DNA of 17,164 nt from CAYTAP01 sp964435775 (lineage in GTDB: Bacteria > Planctomycetota > Phycisphaerae > Tepidisphaerales > Tepidisphaeraceae). Below are positions 14,211 through 17,164 of this stretch, piece by piece. Both the position numbers and the translations under genes were made by a program. The DNA lies in contig CAYTAP010000092.1 in the NCBI GenBank assembly GCA_964435775.1, forward strand, positions 1 to 17,164, read 5' to 3'. The notes under the pieces were generated by a model. It was given only the letters and a program-made list of their open reading frames with translations, had not been told where the DNA came from and searched no databases. Within the stretch, counting starts at the first letter, position 1. Each line of letters starts with the position of its first letter.

Positions 14211-15116
14211 TTAAACCATCGTTCCAACGCCCTGACGGATGTATTCCATCGCGTTGCGAAAAATGGCCAGACCTCCGCCTGCACCGGCGGCGTCCGCGCC
14301 ACCTTTGGGAAGGCATTGCAAACTTGATGCCAAGGAAACGGAGCGGGGCACCCCGTTTTTATGGGGTGCGTCGAAATGATTGCGCGTCCACGCCGGATGT
14401 TGCCAGTTGGAGACGTAGCGCTCGGGGTGTGGCATTAATCCGAAGACCAATCCGGAATCGTCGCAGATGCCGGCGATATCATCCACCGCGCCGTTGGGAT
14501 TGAAGGGATACTCTCCGTCGGCCGGGGAACCATCGGGGCGTGTATAGGTCAGCGCCACCTGGTCATGATCCCACAAAGCCCGGCGAACGGGCTCATCGGC
14601 GGCGACCAGCTTGCCTTCGCCGTGAGCCACGGGAAGTTGCAGCAGAGGGGTTTTTTCACCATCCGAGTGAAGACCGGCTGTCCATATACATTTGTGGCTG
14701 ATCGGCTTGAGGGTGATCCAACGGGCGATAAAACGATGCGAATCATTATTGGTGAGCGTCGCAAGCTGTCCTGTCCGACCCACGAGCGGGCCGGGCAGCA
14801 GGCTCGTCTTTACAAGCACCTGGAATCCATTGCAGATGCCAATAATAGGACGACCAGTCGTGACAAAATGTCGTAGTGCATCCGATAGGTGCTGGTTGAT
14901 CTGGTTGGCGAGGATTTTACCGGCCGCGATGTCGTCACCATATGAAAAGCCGCCGGGTAGGGCGATTGCCTGATATTCATCCAGCAGCTTCGGATTTTCG
15001 AGAATGCGATTGAGGTGCAGCCGAACCGCGTCTCCGCCGGCCAATTCAAAGGCATGAGCGGTTTCGGCGTCGCAGTTGGTTCCGGCGGTACGGAGGATGA
15101 GGACTCGAGGTTTCAT
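14211..15116 (-). CDS. purQ: Phosphoribosylformylglycinamidine synthase subunit PurQ (glutamine amidotransferase)
   Basis: A 301-residue class I glutamine amidotransferase. The N-terminus RVLILRTAGTNCDAETAHAF is the PurQ signature. PGGFSYGDDIAAGKI lies at residues 54-68; the nucleophile Cys95 is in GICNGFQVL; His230 and Glu232 are in GLMPHPERY. It supplies ammonia from glutamine to PurL for the fourth step of purine synthesis. It is longer than the B. subtilis type (about 227 residues). Part of that excess is residues 251-281, a Ser/Ala/Gly-rich stretch between HPAWTRNHFDA and GGLAIFRNAMEYIR that looks inserted. The ATG at 15116 is 12 nt past the upstream stop and has only a weak RBS, so it may depend on translation of that gene. 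No purL or purS gene is in the window. Confidence 0.93.
   Translation of the reverse strand: MKPRVLILRTAGTNCDAETAHAFELAGGDAVRLHLNRILENPKLLDEYQAIALPGGFSYGDDIAAGKILANQINQHLSDALRHFVTTGRPIIGICNGFQVLVKTSLLPGPLVGRTGQLATLTNNDSHRFIARWITLKPISHKCIWTAGLHSDGEKTPLLQLPVAHGEGKLVAADEPVRRALWDHDQVALTYTRPDGSPADGEYPFNPNGAVDDIAGICDDSGLVFGLMPHPERYVSNWQHPAWTRNHFDAPHKNGVPRSVSLASSLQCLPKGGADAAGAGGGLAIFRNAMEYIRQGVGTMV
14274..14369. repeat. Repeat-like insertion inside purQ
   Basis: This segment codes for PurQ residues 251-281, which have no counterpart in the family as I know it. It includes a 7-bp hairpin, GCACCCC (14348-14354) and GGGGTGC (14363-14369), around a T-rich loop, and ends in a GGCGGCGTCCGCGCC-type low-complexity stretch. 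It keeps the frame open. It resembles spacer-type repeat DNA captured within a gene. Confidence 0.45.
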
Positions 15117-15128
15117 GTTCAGCCCATT

Positions 15129-16706
15129 CTAGCGACAGAGCCTGGCAAATGCTTCGAGGTCGGCGTAGTTTCGCTCCCAGGTGGTGTACATGACGCCGAC
15201 AACGGAGGGAATTTTGTCGGCCGACGCGAGCCATTGGCGAATCCTTCCCGGCGGGTGGTCGTAGTAACCGGCGATGATTTGTGGATGGCCTTTGTCGGCG
15301 AAGAACCGCAGGCTTTGATCGCGGTGGCCAAAGTTCCAGTTGACGATGTTCACCGACGGGTCCAATCCTTCCCATGATCCCGTCAGATCGCCATTGACCA
15401 GATAGTAGTTATTCACTGCGTTGTGAAACGGATCGAACATGTCGCTCCAGACGCAGACCTTCGAGCCCTTAAGAAGCTCCACGCAACGCCGCGCGTTGTC
15501 GGCGAGGATTTTTCCGGGCGTCAGCTTCCGCTTCAGGCAGCTTTCATCCCACCCCAGCGCGCGAATCTCATCGTGCGACATCATGTACCCCCGGGCGTCC
15601 CACAACGCCTTCATCCGCCGGGCTTGATCGGCCAGGAGCGCATCGAATGCCGGGGCGCTCGGGCAGGCGCTGACCTGTCCGGCGTTGAAAATCACAGGGT
15701 GGTACCAGGAGACCAGCAGCCGCGTCCCATCGGGCAGGCCGTGCGTTTTGAGAATTGGCGGCGCGTGATCGACATCGTATTCCCCGCGCCATGGCTTGGT
15801 TCCCAAGCCCGGATCGATGATCGGATCGTAGTCGATCCCTTCGCGCAATGTTTTCCCGTCATCGCCGACATGTCGCACAACGCACGGCGTTCCATCGCGT
15901 CGAAGCACATTCAGCAGGGCGACTTCCTCGATACTCCAATCGCGCCATTGGAGTGTTCCCCTGCCTTGGCCCCAGACGCCGAAGTAGAGGTTGATCGAAT
16001 TGTGATCGAGGGTGTTGAAGATGACGTGATATTGCTTCCAATCCTGCGTTGGCTTCACGGCCAGTGACTGGTATTGCAGCGAAGCGCCGTCGGCCAGCGC
16101 CTTGATCTCCGGTGTGCCGCTGTAGCCATTTGTTTTGATCCACACCGAGACGCGATAACAGCGGAAGCGGGGGAGGGCGCGCTGGTAGGTGAAGCGGGCG
16201 TTGCCGGGGTTGTTCGTGATGGTCGCCGTCCGCCCGGCAAGTGCGACCGCATCATCCTTGAAGAGCATCCTGCCAGTAAGCGCGATCGACGAATCCGGCG
16301 CGGGCAGCGCTTGATTGTTGCGCACCACCAGCGGCTGATCCCTGACCGGCAGCCCCTCGGCGAGGTTGGGATCCTGGGACAGGATGTCATTGGAATATCC
16401 AACCGGGAAAACCGCCGGGACGATTTGCATGTGCAGCGACTTGGCGAGTTGCTTGACGCGCTGGACGTGCTCGAAATAGCGCGGCGGCATTTCGTTGAGC
16501 CGTGCGAACTTCGAGTCGGCCAGCAGCACATGGGTGTACCCCTCCGCCGCCGCCCGCCGCCACAGCGCTTCCAGTGCATCGATATTGTTGTCAACCAGGA
16601 GGTTGGTCGCCTGATAAAACCACAGCTCCCTTGCCGTAGGCGCCGCCGACGCCAGTTGAAATGGCCAGAGGCACGCCAAAACCGCGACCATGATCCATCG
16701 CATCAT
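15129..16706 (-). CDS. Secreted TIM-barrel-like protein with a central carbohydrate-binding-like domain, function unknown
   Basis: A 525-residue protein with a Sec signal (MMRWIMVAVLACLWPFQLAS, cleavage near residues 20-22). Residues 25-130 look like the first half of a beta/alpha barrel (GYTHVLLADSKFARL, MQIVPAVFPVGYSND). Residues 140-265 look like a beta-sandwich of the carbohydrate-binding type (RFTYQRALPRFRCYRVSVWI, DWKQYHVIFNTLDHNSINLY). Residues 325-525 return to barrel-like sequence, with MMSHDEIRALGWDESC at 375-390 and VCVWSDMFDPFHNA at 417-430. Asp379-Glu380 and Asp422 are candidate catalytic acids, as in GH20/GH84-like barrels. I recognise no exact family; a glycoside hydrolase-like role is inference. 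The ATG at 16706 has GGAGG 7 nt upstream and overlaps the upstream stop by 4 nt (ATGA). purQ follows after 12 nt. Confidence 0.7.
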   Translation of the reverse strand: MMRWIMVAVLACLWPFQLASAAPTARELWFYQATNLLVDNNIDALEALWRRAAAEGYTHVLLADSKFARLNEMPPRYFEHVQRVKQLAKSLHMQIVPAVFPVGYSNDILSQDPNLAEGLPVRDQPLVVRNNQALPAPDSSIALTGRMLFKDDAVALAGRTATITNNPGNARFTYQRALPRFRCYRVSVWIKTNGYSGTPEIKALADGASLQYQSLAVKPTQDWKQYHVIFNTLDHNSINLYFGVWGQGRGTLQWRDWSIEEVALLNVLRRDGTPCVVRHVGDDGKTLREGIDYDPIIDPGLGTKPWRGEYDVDHAPPILKTHGLPDGTRLLVSWYHPVIFNAGQVSACPSAPAFDALLADQARRMKALWDARGYMMSHDEIRALGWDESCLKRKLTPGKILADNARRCVELLKGSKVCVWSDMFDPFHNAVNNYYLVNGDLTGSWEGLDPSVNIVNWNFGHRDQSLRFFADKGHPQIIAGYYDHPPGRIRQWLASADKIPSVVGVMYTTWERNYADLEAFARLCR

Positions 16707-17164
16707 TCGTCCGCCTCCGCTGGTGTGGGGTGGCTCTGTGTGGATTGGCGTAGATGCCGCGACTGCCGCCGAGGCAGCGGGCTGGTTCTCTGGGCGCGGG
16801 ATGGGAGGGCATAATCCGCAGGCAGATGCTCGCGGAGAAACGCCGGCACTTCCCGTCGCGCCGGCCGGGTGTAATCCTCGACGAGCGCCAGCGCTGCTTC
16901 CCCGGCATCCACGCCCAACTCGGTGGTGAGATATGTAAAGAGCAATTCCACCAATCGCGGCAACGCGATCGCATGCGTCCGTCGACCCGTCGATTCAAAC
17001 AGCCAGTCGCACAACGCCCACAACGCCCAAAAGGGCGAATCTTCGTAGGGTCCGCCCCGCGGACCATCCGGGGCGGCGTCGACAAAATTGGTCCGCGGGG
17101 CGGACCGTGCGGGATTGGTCCGCGGGGCGGACCCTACGGGATTGGTCCGCGGGGCGGACCCTAC
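16703..17164 (-). CDS. Probable B12-binding radical SAM protein, DUF4080-type C-terminus, cut by window edge
   Basis: The minus frame is open from the right edge to a TGA at 16703, giving the last 153 residues. SPFWALWALCDWLFESTGRR, THAIALPRLVELLFTYLTTE, LGVDAGEAALALVEDYTR and REVPAFLREHL fit the C-terminal DUF4080 region found on B12-binding radical SAM enzymes. The radical SAM Cys motif and cobalamin domain would lie outside the window, so the activity cannot be checked. A start at the TTG at 17023 is unlikely because the domain match begins upstream of it. Before the domain, the visible frame is made of 9-residue repeats (NPVGSAPRT, NPARSAPRT) encoded by a 27-bp GC-rich repeat. The tail after residue EHL is Arg/Ser/Pro/His-rich and of low complexity. 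The stop overlaps the next gene's ATG. Confidence 0.65.
   Translation of the reverse strand, partial: VGSAPRTNPVGSAPRTNPARSAPRTNFVDAAPDGPRGGPYEDSPFWALWALCDWLFESTGRRTHAIALPRLVELLFTYLTTELGVDAGEAALALVEDYTRPARREVPAFLREHLPADYALPSRAQRTSPLPRRQSRHLRQSTQSHPTPAEADE
17045..17164. repeat. 27-bp tandem repeat plus inverted copy, inside the radical SAM reading frame
   Basis: Three direct units start at 17090, 17117 and 17144, the last cut by the window edge. Each reads GGTCCGCGGGGCGGACC plus a 10-nt spacer such as CTACGGGATT. Units 1 and 2 are complete at 27 bp and differ at two positions. One inverted copy lies at 17045-17067. Each unit contains its own palindrome GGTCCGC-GGG-GCGGACC. The family also appears as the 28-bp palindrome at 3939-4010. 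Because 27 is a multiple of three, the array keeps the frame open. Confidence 0.9.

Noticed and set aside
17045..17164. CRISPR array
   Set aside because: Unit is 27 bp with only a 10-nt near-constant spacer, one copy is inverted, and no cas gene is present; it is a tandem palindromic repeat.

Overview
The window is GC-rich, gene-dense bacterial chromosome. It most resembles a planctomycete, probably of the Phycisphaerae lineage. That placement is an inference from three things: the protein flavour (PurQ, split MacAB-type exporter, DUF4926, DUF4080-type radical SAM tail, an uncharacterised secreted TIM-barrel-like protein); frequent GTG starts; and gaps packed with short dispersed palindromic repeats of the kind I associate with planctomycete and related environmental genomes. 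I see no rRNA, tRNA, CRISPR array, integrase or transposase.

Layout. 1-254 (minus) is the N-terminus of cobalamin-dependent methionine synthase, running off the left edge. 493-2862 (plus) holds two inner-membrane ion transporters: a TerC/Alx-family protein and a cation:proton antiporter. 2926-3110 is a small MITE-like element. 3181-3890 (plus) holds a DUF4926 protein and a small unrecognised membrane protein. 3939-4050 is repeat-rich. 4136-4720 (minus) is a lipoprotein of unknown function and 4925-5161 (minus) is ribosomal protein L31. 5349-5458 is a second MITE-like element.

5533-10603 (minus) is a four-gene tripartite efflux operon, transcribed in the order MacA-like adaptor, ABC ATPase, MacB-like permease, NodT/OprM-like outer-membrane lipoprotein. 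The last three are coupled by 4-nt and 1-nt overlaps. Together they would form a pump spanning inner membrane, periplasm and outer membrane, so the cell is diderm. 10884-12979 (plus) is a two-gene oxidoreductase operon: an aldo/keto reductase and a zinc medium-chain dehydrogenase. 12998-13233 holds a long imperfect palindrome and a terminator. 13291-13809 (minus) is a small outer-membrane beta-barrel protein with a long leader. 14211-17164 (minus) is a tight run of a B12-binding/DUF4080-type radical SAM protein (C-terminal part only), a secreted TIM-barrel-like protein and purQ, with 4-nt and 12-nt junctions.

The most notable theme is repeat invasion. Two short elements share an 18-bp terminal inverted repeat but carry different palindromic cores. 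Related GC-rich repeat sequence also appears inside reading frames: a 27-bp (9-codon) in-frame tandem repeat in the radical SAM gene, an extra stretch of about 31 residues in PurQ, and a repeat-derived C-terminal tail on the efflux ATPase. I see no clearly new defence or metabolic system. The radical SAM/TIM-barrel/purQ cluster and the coding repeats are the best leads.
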